Counted from the stretch's first letter, positions 1 through 7,916 are shown. The stretch: 64,000 nucleotides of DNA from Algoriphagus aquimarinus (GCF_900112005.1 NZ_FOKK01000005.1:1-64000); one strand, 5' to 3'. Translations and numbers: made by a program. Notes: generated from the letters alone by a model not told the origin.

Positions 1-235
1 GACCTTAGTACGAGAGGACCGGGTTGGACTGACCGCTGGTGTACCGGTTGTGATGCCAATTGCATTGCCGGGTAGCTACGTCGGGAAGAGATAAGCGCTG
101 AAAGCATCTAAGTGCGAAACTCCCCTCAAGATGAGACTTCCAAATAGGGCCGTCAGAGACGATGACGTTGATAGGCTATAGGTGTAAAGGCAGTAATGTC
201 ATAGCCGAGTAGTACTAATTGCCCAAAAGCTTACG
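1..235 (+). rRNA. 23S ribosomal RNA, 3' end (5' part outside window)
   Basis: The first bases carry the conserved large-subunit 3' domain, including the sarcin/ricin loop core AGTACGAGAGGACC at 8-21 and the closing CGAGTAGTACTAATTGCCC near 205-224. Only about the last 235 bases are present. The 3' boundary is estimated, because mature ends cannot be read directly; sequence after about 235 no longer looks ribosomal. A 5S gene follows on the same strand, the normal 23S-5S order. Confidence 0.95.
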
Positions 236-276
236 CTACGTTTGTTACAGTTTCTGCAAAAACATGTTATTAAAAA

Positions 277-307
277 GTCCGAAGTCGGAAGACCGAAGAC
301 CGAAGAA
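277..307. repeat. GTCGGAAGACCGAAGACCG short tandem repeat in the 23S-5S spacer
   Basis: The spacer carries a repeat built from GACCGAAG units. A related repeat of GACCGGAGA units lies near 18690, upstream of glutaminase. The rest of the spacer (308-395) has another low-complexity run, CTTGCTACTTGCTACTAGC, at 369-383 and beyond. These look like dispersed intergenic repeats rather than rRNA processing signals, since a similar one occurs at a locus without rRNA. Confidence 0.5.
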
Positions 308-399
308 CTTAAAATATTAGACGCAGCATGCGAGTCAAGGACTAGTTGAGATACGAAAGAGATCTTGCTACTTGCTACTAGCTACTGAAGTCTTACAAT

Positions 400-509
400 T
401 TAGGCGGCCTAGCGCAGGGGTCCCACCTCTTCCCATCCCGAACAGAGAAGTTAAGCCCTGCAGCGCCGATGGTACTGGGGTTACACCCGGGAGAGTAGGT
501 CGCCGCCTC
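400..509 (+). rRNA. 5S ribosomal RNA
   Basis: About 110 bases with the 5S hallmarks: a GGCGGCC 5' strand able to pair with GGTCGCCGCC at the 3' end, the internal CCCATCCCGAACAGAGAAG loop region, and the GGTACTGGGGTTACACCC arm. The length is typical. It lies about 165 bases after the 23S end and directly before a terminator, so it closes the rRNA operon. The exact ends are estimated from helix I. Confidence 0.95.
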
Positions 510-517
510 ATTTATTC

Positions 518-548
518 AAGCCCTTTGGTTCATTCCAAAGGGCTTTTT
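518..548 (+). terminator. Rho-independent terminator of the rRNA operon
   Basis: Perfect 11-bp stem AAGCCCTTTGG / CCAAAGGGCTT with a 6-base loop, running into T residues, about 10 bases after 5S. Confidence 0.9.
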
Positions 549-569
549 GGTTTTATAGCCTTTTTATAG

Positions 570-963
570 ACCATCCTCCCACCAACGCAGCCTACCTTAA
601 CTAACGAAAATACACTCGTTTACTCCAACATGTGGGGTAATGGCCAGGGGATTTGAGGGTTTTATGAGTCAATTCTTCTAATTCCTTTTAGGAAACCTGT
701 TGTGATATATTGCTTTAGCAGAATCACTTAGTATCTTAGCGCTATGAATCCAACACCAAGAACGTTCGTACATCATTCTTACTACCATCTTCGATGAAGG
801 GATAGGATGACTATGGATTTTTGGTAAAAAATAATATAGAGGCCTATTCCTAATCGGAATGGGTCTTTTTTGCTTTCAGGACCGTTATACTGCTTCTCGA
901 GAAGTGGGACAACATAAGTAGAACTTAAGAGTTAACCAGAATACAGAATACAACCCAAATACC
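570..963 (+). other. Gene-free stretch with promoter-like box and its own terminator; possible small RNA
   Basis: No convincing protein gene was seen. A terminator hairpin (arms AGGCCTATTCC / GGAATGGGTCT, then T residues) lies at 840-871 with no coding gene before it. A promoter-like TATCTTAG box lies near 730, and a similar leader (CTTAGCG followed by CCAACACC) recurs upstream of the response regulator near 21555. A transcript of about 130 bases from roughly 740 to 871 is possible but unproven. The remaining bases to 963 form the leader of the hydroxylase gene. Confidence 0.3.
840..871 (+). terminator. Terminator-like hairpin before the phenylalanine hydroxylase gene
   Basis: AGGCCTATTCC pairs with GGAATGGGTCT (one G-U pair and one mismatch) around a 5-base loop and is followed by five or more T residues. 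Confidence 0.6.
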
Positions 964-1743
964 ATGAATACAAAACAAAAAAACTGGGTCTTCAGTGACC
1001 TAAGACTCCAAAAGCTGAGGCAGGAGTATGAACTATATACTGCCGAAGACTTCAGTGTTTGGAAGATTCTCTTTGAACGACAAATGCCGAATTTACCTAA
1101 AGCTGCTTCCAAAGCTTATCTGGAAGGAGTAGAGCAAGTCAAGTTCTCTGCAGATAAAATTGCCAATTTTGATGAATTGAATCAGGTCTTGGTAAAAAGT
1201 ACTGGTTGGGAAGTGCAGGTAGTTCCTGGGCTGATTGATGATGATTTGTTCTTTGGCTTGTTGAATAATAGAAGGTTCCCTTCTTCAACTTGGCTTCGCA
1301 CAATGGAACAACTCGATTATTTAGAAGAACCTGATATGTTTCATGATGCATTTGCGCATATGCCTCTTTTGACAAATCAGCCCTATGTGGACTTTCTAGA
1401 AAATTTATCTGGTATTGCACTAAAGCATATTGATAATCCTTGGGCTATCCAATTGCTAAGTAGGATTTATTGGTTTACAATTGAGTTTGGACTCATTAAA
1501 GAAGAAGGAGAGTTAAAAATATATGGTGCGGGGATACTAAGTTCAGCTGGAGAGACTAAATTCAGCCTTTCAAACGAACCGACCCATCTCGTGTATGATG
1601 TTCGGAAGATTCTCAATCAGGAATACTGGAAAGATCGCTTTCAAGATAAATACTTTGTGATTGAGAGTTATAAGCAACTCTATGAATCATTGCCTGAAAT
1701 AGAGGCCGTGCTGGAGGAGATGTTGGTGGATGGAGAGAAGTAA
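964..1743 (+). CDS. phhA: Phenylalanine 4-hydroxylase
   Basis: This predicted cytosolic non-haem iron enzyme hydroxylates phenylalanine to tyrosine using tetrahydrobiopterin and oxygen. At 259 residues it has the size of the bacterial single-domain form, without a regulatory ACT domain. The iron site is visible: EPDMFHDAFAHMP supplies His127 and His132, and YWFTIEFG supplies Glu174. The usual Gly of the HxxxGH motif is Ala here. The ATG at 964 follows an untranslated stretch of about 90 bases after a terminator-like hairpin. The gene is followed on the same strand by hisH after a repeat-filled gap of about 110 bases, so co-transcription is possible but not required. The assignment to the aromatic amino acid hydroxylase family is firm. 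Phenylalanine rather than tyrosine or tryptophan as substrate follows from what is usual in bacteria. Confidence 0.93.
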   Translation: MNTKQKNWVFSDLRLQKLRQEYELYTAEDFSVWKILFERQMPNLPKAASKAYLEGVEQVKFSADKIANFDELNQVLVKSTGWEVQVVPGLIDDDLFFGLLNNRRFPSSTWLRTMEQLDYLEEPDMFHDAFAHMPLLTNQPYVDFLENLSGIALKHIDNPWAIQLLSRIYWFTIEFGLIKEEGELKIYGAGILSSAGETKFSLSNEPTHLVYDVRKILNQEYWKDRFQDKYFVIESYKQLYESLPEIEAVLEEMLVDGEK

Positions 1744-1798
1744 GTAGTAATAGGTAGTAGGTGAAAAGAGGAAGTGAAAAAATAAATGTGGGATGACG

Positions 1799-1849
1799 GA
1801 TGTCCGATGCTGGGTGTTTACATCGGACATCGGACACCTAACACCCGAC
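1799..1849. repeat. CATCGGACATC palindromic repeat between phhA and hisH
   Basis: Perfect 11-bp arms GATGTCCGATG (1799-1809) and CATCGGACATC (1821-1831) flank an 11-base loop. A second nested pair, GGGTGTT / AACACCC, overlaps it. A related element lies at 33068-33096 after sucD. The repeat happens to be open in the hisH frame and creates a false N-terminal extension of 21 codons from position 1793. Confidence 0.7.
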
Positions 1850-1855
1850 AACAAA

Positions 1856-2452
1856 ATGAAAATAGCAGTTATCAAATATAATTCCGGAAATGTACAGTCG
1901 GTGCTTTATGCATTGGAAAGGCTAGGGGCAAATGCTGAACTGACGGATGACCCGGAAGTAATACGTGCCGCGGATAAGGTGATTTTCCCAGGGCAAGGCG
2001 AAGCAAGTACAGCCATGAAATATCTTAAAGAGCGTAAGCTTGATCAATTGATCGCGGATATCAAACAACCTTTTTTGGGTGTTTGTCTCGGCTTGCAGTT
2101 GCTTTGTGAACATTCTGAAGAAAACGATACGGAGTGCTTAGGGATTTTCCCAGTTAGGGTAAAGCGTTTTCTGCCAGAGAACTCTCAGGAGTTCAAAGTG
2201 CCCCATGTAGGATGGAATGAGTTGGAGAATCTGACTGATACTCCATTGCTAAAAGATCTACCTGCCAATCCATTTGTCTATTATGTGCACAGTTTCTATG
2301 CTGAGTTGAGCGAATTCACAATTGCCCAGACACATTATATTCATGATTTCTCAGGAATTCTTCACCGGGATAATTATTATGCAATGCAGGCTCACCCTGA
2401 GAAAAGTGGGCTGGTAGGTGAGAAGATATTGGAGAATTTTCTAAGCTTATAA
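1856..2452 (+). CDS. hisH: Imidazole glycerol phosphate synthase, glutamine amidotransferase subunit HisH
   Basis: HisH hydrolyses glutamine and passes ammonia to HisF, which makes imidazole-glycerol phosphate and AICAR. The 198-residue product is a class I amidotransferase. It has the nucleophile elbow FLGVCLGLQLL with the catalytic Cys and the HPEKS segment with the catalytic His and Glu near the C-terminus. The start is placed at the ATG giving MKIAVIKYNSGN, because this aligns with the family N-terminus; an in-frame start at 1793 would add residues encoded by the upstream palindromic repeat. The gene order hisH-hisA-hisF-hisIE matches Bacteroidota his operons, but hisG, hisD, hisC and hisB are not in the window. 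Confidence 0.96.
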   Translation: MKIAVIKYNSGNVQSVLYALERLGANAELTDDPEVIRAADKVIFPGQGEASTAMKYLKERKLDQLIADIKQPFLGVCLGLQLLCEHSEENDTECLGIFPVRVKRFLPENSQEFKVPHVGWNELENLTDTPLLKDLPANPFVYYVHSFYAELSEFTIAQTHYIHDFSGILHRDNYYAMQAHPEKSGLVGEKILENFLSL

Positions 2453-2458
2453 TTCAAG

Positions 2459-2600
2459 TTATTTACGATTTATGAAATACGATTTACGAGCATATTCGGA
2501 ACTTCAAATGAAATCTTCAAAGGTTTACCACATTGAATTGACGATTGAAGTTCATGTTGATGTCGTAATTCAAAAATCGTAAATCGTAATTTTCCAATCT
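2459..2600. repeat. Inverted TTTACGATTT repeat in the hisH-hisA gap
   Basis: The 177-base gap has a left arm with ATTTACGATTT and TACGATTTACGA (2461-2489) and a right arm with TCGTAATT and ATCGTAAATCGTAA (about 2563-2590), able to fold on each other. After it comes an A/T-rich CAATTTTC run up to the hisA start. The same TACGATTTACGA units fill the hisA-hisF gap. The left arm includes a stretch immediately after the hisH stop. Confidence 0.7.
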
Positions 2601-2629
2601 TTCAATTTTCAAATTTTCCAATTCAAAAA

Positions 2630-3346
2630 ATGCAAATCATTCCAGCCATAGACCTCATCGGAGGCAAATGTGTCCGACTTAGTCAGGGCGATTACAGTAG
2701 CAAAAAAGAGTACCATGACGATCCTTTGGAAATGGCCAAACGCTTTGAAGGCGCTGGAATACGAAGATTGCATCTAGTAGATCTTGATGGAGCTAAAGCT
2801 AAAAAGATTGTGAATGCAGATGTACTTCAGCGAATCAGCTCAGGCACAAGTTTGCAAGTGGACTTTGGAGGAGGAATTCAAGCTGACGAGGAAATTGAGA
2901 AAGCTTTTGAATTGGGCGCTCAGCAGGTGACAGGAGGAAGTATTGCAGTGAAAAATGCAACACTTTTTCAAGCTTGGATTACGAAGTATGGCTCTGATAA
3001 AATTATCCTTGGAGCAGATGCCAAGAATAAGAAAATTGCTGTTGGAGGTTGGGAGGAAACTACTTCGGTAGATTTGATTCCTTTTATCAAAGACTACGTA
3101 GCCAAAGGAATAAGCTATGTGATCTGTACTGATGTAGCTAAAGATGGTTTACTTCAGGGGCCATCTACGGATTTATACAAAGAGATCTTGGAAGAAATTC
3201 CTGGAGTGAAATTGATCGCAAGTGGGGGTGTATCCTCTGTCAAAGACCTCGAAGACCTGGAGAAAATCGGGGTTTATGGGACGATAGTCGGAAAAGCGTA
3301 TTATGAAGGAAGGGTGACGTTGGAGGAACTAGCAGCGTTTGGGTGA
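2630..3346 (+). CDS. hisA: ProFAR isomerase HisA
   Basis: HisA catalyses the Amadori rearrangement of ProFAR to PRFAR, the fourth step of histidine synthesis. The 238-residue protein has standard length for this TIM barrel. The two catalytic aspartates lie in PAIDLIGG near the N-terminus and GADAK in the middle, and the phosphate-binding glycine motifs DFGGGIQ and ASGGV are present. The start MQIIPAIDL is the canonical family N-terminus. The gene sits between hisH and hisF but is separated from each by roughly 180-230 bases of repeats, much wider spacing than in a compact operon. Confidence 0.96.
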   Translation: MQIIPAIDLIGGKCVRLSQGDYSSKKEYHDDPLEMAKRFEGAGIRRLHLVDLDGAKAKKIVNADVLQRISSGTSLQVDFGGGIQADEEIEKAFELGAQQVTGGSIAVKNATLFQAWITKYGSDKIILGADAKNKKIAVGGWEETTSVDLIPFIKDYVAKGISYVICTDVAKDGLLQGPSTDLYKEILEEIPGVKLIASGGVSSVKDLEDLEKIGVYGTIVGKAYYEGRVTLEELAAFG

Positions 3347-3350
3347 TAAG

Positions 3351-3530
3351 GATTTACGAAATACGATAGAGATATTTACGAGTTACGAATGACGATTTAC
3401 GAGGTAAATTAGAACCTCAATCAGAATTTCCGATTCGTAACTTCTAAAAAGGCAAAAGATAGAAATGAGGATAAACGCTAGCAAAGACCTCGTAAATCCC
3501 ATATCGTAAATCGTAATTACGAATAATGAA
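3351..3530. repeat. TACGATTTACGA repeat cluster in the hisA-hisF gap
   Basis: Several direct and inverted copies of TTTACGA / TCGTAAA occur, for example GGATTTACGAAATACGAT at 3350-3367, GACGATTTACGAGGT at 3391-3405 and the opposing ACCTCGTAAATC near 3487-3498, then ATCGTAAATCGTAATTACG. They could form a long cruciform spanning about 150 bases. GAATAATGAA-type direct repeats follow up to about 3558. No open frame here looks like a gene. Confidence 0.7.
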
Positions 3531-3575
3531 TGAAGAACGCCGAATAATGAATAATGAAGTTTTGAATACAAGAAG

Positions 3576-4331
3576 ATGTTAACCAAAAGAATAATTCCCT
3601 GTCTGGATATAAAAGATGGTCGTACGGTCAAAGGTGTGAACTTTGTAGAACTGCGGGATGCTGGTGATCCGGTGGAGCTAGCGAAGATTTACTCTGACGA
3701 AGGTGCTGACGAATTGGTGTTTTTGGATATCACTGCTACAGTGGACAAGCGTAAGACCTTAGCCGAACTCGTAACCAAAGTGGCCAAAGCTATTAATATC
3801 CCATTTACAGTGGGAGGAGGGATATCTACTGTTGAAGATGTGAAGTTTCTACTCAATGCAGGAGCAGATAAAATCTCCATCAATTCGGCGGCCGTACACA
3901 ATCCTCAAATCATCAATGAAATGGCTGCTGAATTTGGTTCGCAGTGTATAGTAGTGGCGATCGATACAAGAAATATTGACGGAATTGACTTTGTGCATAC
4001 CCACGGAGGTAGAAAAGCGACTTTGCTAAGAACTCAAGCTTGGGCTCAGGAAGTTTGTGATCGAGGTGCTGGAGAAATTCTTTTGACGTCAATGGATCAT
4101 GACGGAACCAAAGCAGGTTTCTCAAATGAGCTTTTATCAGAGATTTCATCTGCGCTTTCTATTCCAGTGATTGCCTCTGGCGGTGCAGGAAGTATGGAAC
4201 ATTTCAAAGATGTGTTTACCTTCGGGAAAGCGGATGCTGCATTGGCGGCGAGCATTTTTCACTTTAAAGAAATAGGTATCCCGGAATTGAAGGGGTATTT
4301 GGTGGATGAAGGTGTGAGTGTTAGGAAGTAA
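3576..4331 (+). CDS. hisF: Imidazole glycerol phosphate synthase, cyclase subunit HisF
   Basis: HisF accepts ammonia from HisH and converts PRFAR to imidazole-glycerol phosphate and AICAR. It has 251 residues, the usual size. The N-terminal [16 protein letters not shown] contains the first catalytic Asp, and [11 protein letters not shown] contains the second. Phosphate-binding loops TVGGGIST and ASGGAGSM are intact. The start is the standard family start. The stop codon at 4329-4331 runs directly into another repeat (ACCTTTGAGG type) that fills the gap to hisIE. Confidence 0.97.
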   Translation: MLTKRIIPCLDIKDGRTVKGVNFVELRDAGDPVELAKIYSDEGADELVFLDITATVDKRKTLAELVTKVAKAINIPFTVGGGISTVEDVKFLLNAGADKISINSAAVHNPQIINEMAAEFGSQCIVVAIDTRNIDGIDFVHTHGGRKATLLRTQAWAQEVCDRGAGEILLTSMDHDGTKAGFSNELLSEISSALSIPVIASGGAGSMEHFKDVFTFGKADAALAASIFHFKEIGIPELKGYLVDEGVSVRK

Positions 4332-4491
4332 CCTTTGAGGTGTTATTTTGAAGGAGGCACGACTGAAAAATCTCCTCGAAGGTTTAAATAGTGATTGATA
4401 GTTTTTCCATAAAGTTTTCTCAGCCAATAAGTGAAAACAAATAGTAATTTAAAAATCAAAACCTTCGAGGTTTTGAAAACCTCAAAGGTTA
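4330..4491. repeat. AACCTTCGAGGTTTT palindromic repeats between hisF and hisIE
   Basis: Two elements are present. The first has AACCTTTGAGG at about 4330-4340 opposed by CCTCGAAGGTTT at 4374-4385. The second, at 4458-4490, is a compact hairpin ACCTTCGAGGTTTT / AAAACCTCAAAGGT. Two further elements of the same family lie at 49992-50080. The second copy is open in the hisIE frame and extends that frame falsely upstream to 4431. Confidence 0.75.
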
Positions 4492-4499
4492 TCATAGAC

Positions 4500-5099
4500 A
4501 TGAATATAGATTTTAAGAAAATGGACGGTTTGGTGCCAGCAATAGTTCAGGATGCGATCAGCGGAAAAGTGCTGATGCAGGGTTACATGAATGAAGAGGC
4601 AGTTGCTAAAACCAAAGAATCAGGAATGGTGACTTTTTTCTCTCGTAGTAAAAACAGACTTTGGACTAAAGGGGAGACTTCTGGCAATTTCATCGAGTTG
4701 GTAAGCATGACTTCAGATTGCGATGGTGATTCAATTTTGGTGAAAGCCAATCCAAGAGGCCCTGTTTGTCATACGGGTTCAGATACCTGCTTTGAAGAAG
4801 TAAATACTTCCAAGACCGGTTTTATCGATCAATTGAGAGCTATCATCAAGGATAGGAAAACCAATCCAACTGACACCTCTTATACAGCATCTCTTTTTGC
4901 CAAAGGCATCAATAAGGTAGCCCAAAAGGTAGGAGAGGAAGCCGTGGAGATTGTGATCGAAGCAAAGGACGATAATAAAGAACTCTTTATGGGTGAGGCG
5001 GCAGATTTGCTATATCATTATCTTGTGCTACTTGAAGCTAAAGGCTATGAATTGGATGAGGTGATGGATGTGCTGATAGATAGACATAAGAAAAAGTAA
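4500..5099 (+). CDS. hisIE: Bifunctional phosphoribosyl-AMP cyclohydrolase / phosphoribosyl-ATP pyrophosphatase HisIE
   Basis: This protein performs steps two and three of histidine synthesis: hydrolysis of PR-ATP to PR-AMP and ring opening to ProFAR. The 199-residue product has an N-terminal HisI domain with the zinc/metal-binding segment SDCDGDS and CHTGSDTC, and a C-terminal HisE domain with GEEAVEIVIEAK and ELFMGEAADLLYH. The start is placed at the ATG of MNIDFKKMDGL; an in-frame upstream start would translate the palindromic repeat. It is the last his gene here and is followed by a terminator. Confidence 0.95.
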   Translation: MNIDFKKMDGLVPAIVQDAISGKVLMQGYMNEEAVAKTKESGMVTFFSRSKNRLWTKGETSGNFIELVSMTSDCDGDSILVKANPRGPVCHTGSDTCFEEVNTSKTGFIDQLRAIIKDRKTNPTDTSYTASLFAKGINKVAQKVGEEAVEIVIEAKDDNKELFMGEAADLLYHYLVLLEAKGYELDEVMDVLIDRHKKK

Positions 5100-5157
5100 G
5101 CATGTTTGATGGTCTTTGTTGACAGAGGCCAGCTTGGTAAAGGTTATAAAAGCTCTA

Positions 5158-5183
5158 GGGTTGAAGATAATTCAACCCTTTTT
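5158..5183 (+). terminator. Terminator after hisIE
   Basis: Perfect 8-bp stem GGGTTGAA / TTCAACCC around GATAA, followed by TTTTT, about 60 bases after the hisIE stop. Confidence 0.9.
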
Positions 5184-5451
5184 CTTTGTGGCAAGTAGAA
5201 TTCCTTAACTTTTTATTTCATTCCCTATATCGAGATAATTGCATATATGATTATCCGTAATGATGCCAGTCACAAAAATCTCTTTGCTTGCCCGGCAGGA
5301 AGACCGAAGTGTCCCTAGATGCTAGTGTTTACCAAATTCTGTAATGCTTTAATTACTTTACTAGCAGAAAAGCGGATATACAGAATTACATAAATCGATA
5401 AGCACAAGATTCACTTGAAAGTGCTTTTTAAACTAATAGAATTTTCAGCTT
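5184..5451 (+). other. Leader/promoter region of the BCCT transporter gene
   Basis: 268 bases without an open frame worth calling. An inverted pair AGCACAAGATTCACTTGAAAGTGCT (imperfect) lies shortly before the transporter start, near 5401-5426, and could be a regulatory hairpin. No confident -7 box was identified. Confidence 0.3.
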
Positions 5452-7053
5452 ATGAAAAACAAGTACGTAGACATCCATAATCCTGTATTTTTCCCAACGG
5501 TCATTTTGTTGGTTGTATTTATGGCGGTAACCATAATTGTGGGGGAACCCATGTTGGTTTTATTTGATTCCTTTAAAACTTTTGTGACAGAAAAGACCGG
5601 TTGGTTATTCATTTTGGCAGTCAACTTTTTTATAATTTTCTGCCTCTATCTAGGCTTTAGTAAGTATGGATCCATCAGATTGGGTGGAAAAGACGCTAAG
5701 CCGGACTTTTCTACCAGTTCTTGGTTCTCCATGCTTTTTAGCGCTGGGATGGGAATTGGCTTGTTATTCTATGGTGTGGCTGAGCCAGTTTCTCATTATG
5801 CCAAACCTCCAGTAGCAGACCCCTTTACTGTTGAATCAGCCCAAGATGCGATGAGTTTTACATTCTTGCATTGGGGAATCCATGCTTGGGCCATCTATGC
5901 TGTGGTAGCATTGTCCCTGGCATTTTTTGCCTTTAATAGAAATATGCCTTTGACTATGCGGTCAGTTTTTTATCCCGTACTGGGTGACAGGATTTATGGC
6001 TGGATGGGTGATGCGATTGATATTTTCTCTGTATTAGCTACCATATTCGGCTTGGCTACTTCTTTGGGAATCGGCGTACGACAAGTGAGCGGGGGACTTT
6101 CCTATGTATTTGGTACACCAAATAACGTGTGGGTTCAGGTAGCCTTAATTGCTGGGATTACTGCCATAGCGACCATCTCAGTCGTATCTGGAGTAGATAA
6201 AGGGGTGAAGTTCCTAAGTGAATGGAATGTGCGAATAGCAGGCTTACTCTTATTATTCGTGTTGATTTTCGGCCCAAGCCTATTTGTATTTAAGTCATTT
6301 ATACAGAACATGGGTGTCTATGCCAATGAACTGGTAGAATTGTCAACTTGGACTGAAGCTTTTGTCAATAAGGATTGGCAGGGAGACTGGACAGTGTTTT
6401 ACTGGGCTTGGTGGATTTCCTGGTCACCTTTTGTTGGAATGTTCATTGCCCGAATTTCAAAAGGGAGAACGATTCGTGAGTTTATTTTTGGGGTATTATT
6501 AGCGCCTAGTATTTTGACTTTCTTCTGGATGACGACTTTAGGCGGATCTGCTATATTTTTAGATATGCAGGACACATTAGCTGGGGGAAATCATGAATTT
6601 GCCAAGGCAATAATCTCAGACGAATCAACCGCCTTATTTGTCTTTCTGGAGAAATTCCCACTGAGAATGGTCGGTTCTGTTTTAGGGATACTATTGGTTG
6701 CCAGCTTTTTCGTGACGTCCTCTGATTCTGGATCTTTAGTGGTCGATAGTATCACTTCCGGTGGTAAGCTCAACACACCTACTCCTCAGCATGTATTTTG
6801 GGCGACGACCGAAGGTGCTGTTGCCGCAGTGTTGTTAGTGGGTGGTGGACTCACTGCTTTGCAGACGGCCACGATTTCGACAGGTTTGCCTTTTCTCTTT
6901 ATCTTGACAGTCATGTGTTATTCGCTGCTGAAAGGGGTAAAAAAGGAATATGCCATGGACAAACAACTGGCAGAAGATATTGATCAAAAATCCTACGCCA
7001 ACCGCCTGACGAAAGTAATAATGAAGCAAATCGATAAAGATAAAAAGCCATGA
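5452..7053 (+). CDS. BCCT-family betaine/choline/carnitine-type osmolyte transporter
   Basis: This 533-residue inner-membrane protein is predicted to import a quaternary ammonium compatible solute (glycine betaine, choline or carnitine) with sodium or protons. It has about 12 hydrophobic segments. The family signature GMGIGLLFYGVAEP lies after the third, and the Trp-rich TVFYWAWWISWSPFVGMFIAR segment marks the substrate site. Its C-terminal tail is short, so a long BetP-like osmosensing domain is absent. The stop codon overlaps the start of a tandem universal stress protein gene (ATGA), implying translational coupling. BCCT membership is firm, but the substrate cannot be read from sequence alone. 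Confidence 0.93.
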   Translation: MKNKYVDIHNPVFFPTVILLVVFMAVTIIVGEPMLVLFDSFKTFVTEKTGWLFILAVNFFIIFCLYLGFSKYGSIRLGGKDAKPDFSTSSWFSMLFSAGMGIGLLFYGVAEPVSHYAKPPVADPFTVESAQDAMSFTFLHWGIHAWAIYAVVALSLAFFAFNRNMPLTMRSVFYPVLGDRIYGWMGDAIDIFSVLATIFGLATSLGIGVRQVSGGLSYVFGTPNNVWVQVALIAGITAIATISVVSGVDKGVKFLSEWNVRIAGLLLLFVLIFGPSLFVFKSFIQNMGVYANELVELSTWTEAFVNKDWQGDWTVFYWAWWISWSPFVGMFIARISKGRTIREFIFGVLLAPSILTFFWMTTLGGSAIFLDMQDTLAGGNHEFAKAIISDESTALFVFLEKFPLRMVGSVLGILLVASFFVTSSDSGSLVVDSITSGGKLNTPTPQHVFWATTEGAVAAVLLVGGGLTALQTATISTGLPFLFILTVMCYSLLKGVKKEYAMDKQLAEDIDQKSYANRLTKVIMKQIDKDKKP

Positions 7054-7916
7054 AGCCATTAAAGAACATTGGGATTTTTCTGGATCTGAGCGAGACGGAT
7101 GAGTTTTTGTTGCACTATTTCAAAAAGCTGGATGATGTATTCGAATTTGATTCACTCACCTTGATACATTTTGTAGCCTTAGAGAGCGATTCTGCAGATC
7201 TAGCAGCTTTGACTCAGCAGCTTCCCAAGCCACTGGAGGAAGTCTTGGAAGATGAGGTTATGGAGTTAGTCGAAAAAGTTTTTGGCAAAAAGAAATCCAG
7301 TATTCACATTAAAATAGCTCTGGGTGGAAAATTGGATGCACTCATCAAGTGGGTGGATTCGCAGTCTTTCAATATGTTGGTGCTCGGGAAAAAAGCCAAG
7401 GAAGAAGGTACTGGCGTATTTAGTAGCAAAGTAATTCGACTGACTGATTCTGATTGCTTGTTTGTGCCGGAAGGCGCCAAGACAGAATTTAAAAGCATCG
7501 TATTGGCGCTGGATTTTTCTGACTATTCAGAGAAGGTAATCGTGCGCGGCTTGAACTTGTCTAAGAATCTTTCTTCGAAATTGATGCCTGTACATGTGCT
7601 TAAAGCTGGTTTTCAATATTTTCCCTACTTCATAAATCAAGAGAAATATCAAAAAACGCTTCGTGCGAAAGCTGAGAGTACTTTTAAGAAAATTCAAAAG
7701 AAAACTGGACTTGCCGAAGAATTGATTTGTGTGGAAGACAGTGGTAACCATATTAGCAGGTCTATACATGAATATGCTGCAGAGCATCAAGCCAATTTGA
7801 TCATCATTGGAAACAAAGGTAATGCAGATGCAGATGATCTACTGATAGGTAGTGTAGCAGAGCGATTGACTTATGCTGAGCGGAAAGTTCCTATATTGAT
7901 TGTCAAGCCCAATTGA
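7050..7916 (+). CDS. Tandem universal stress protein (two UspA domains)
   Basis: The 288-residue cytosolic protein has two Usp folds, roughly residues 3-140 and 145-287. The second keeps the ATP-binding pattern G-2x-G-9x-G-S: GNKGNADADDLLIGS near residues 255-270. The first lacks a clear match, so only one nucleotide site is expected. The start ATG overlaps the BCCT transporter stop by four bases, so both proteins are probably made from one message at matched levels. Usp domains are linked to transporters in several families, so a role in sensing energy or stress state for osmolyte uptake is plausible, but this is inference. Confidence 0.9.
   Translation: MKPLKNIGIFLDLSETDEFLLHYFKKLDDVFEFDSLTLIHFVALESDSADLAALTQQLPKPLEEVLEDEVMELVEKVFGKKKSSIHIKIALGGKLDALIKWVDSQSFNMLVLGKKAKEEGTGVFSSKVIRLTDSDCLFVPEGAKTEFKSIVLALDFSDYSEKVIVRGLNLSKNLSSKLMPVHVLKAGFQYFPYFINQEKYQKTLRAKAESTFKKIQKKTGLAEELICVEDSGNHISRSIHEYAAEHQANLIIIGNKGNADADDLLIGSVAERLTYAERKVPILIVKPN

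Noticed and set aside
4431-4499. Upstream extension of hisIE
   Set aside because: It translates a palindromic repeat; the family N-terminus begins at 4500.
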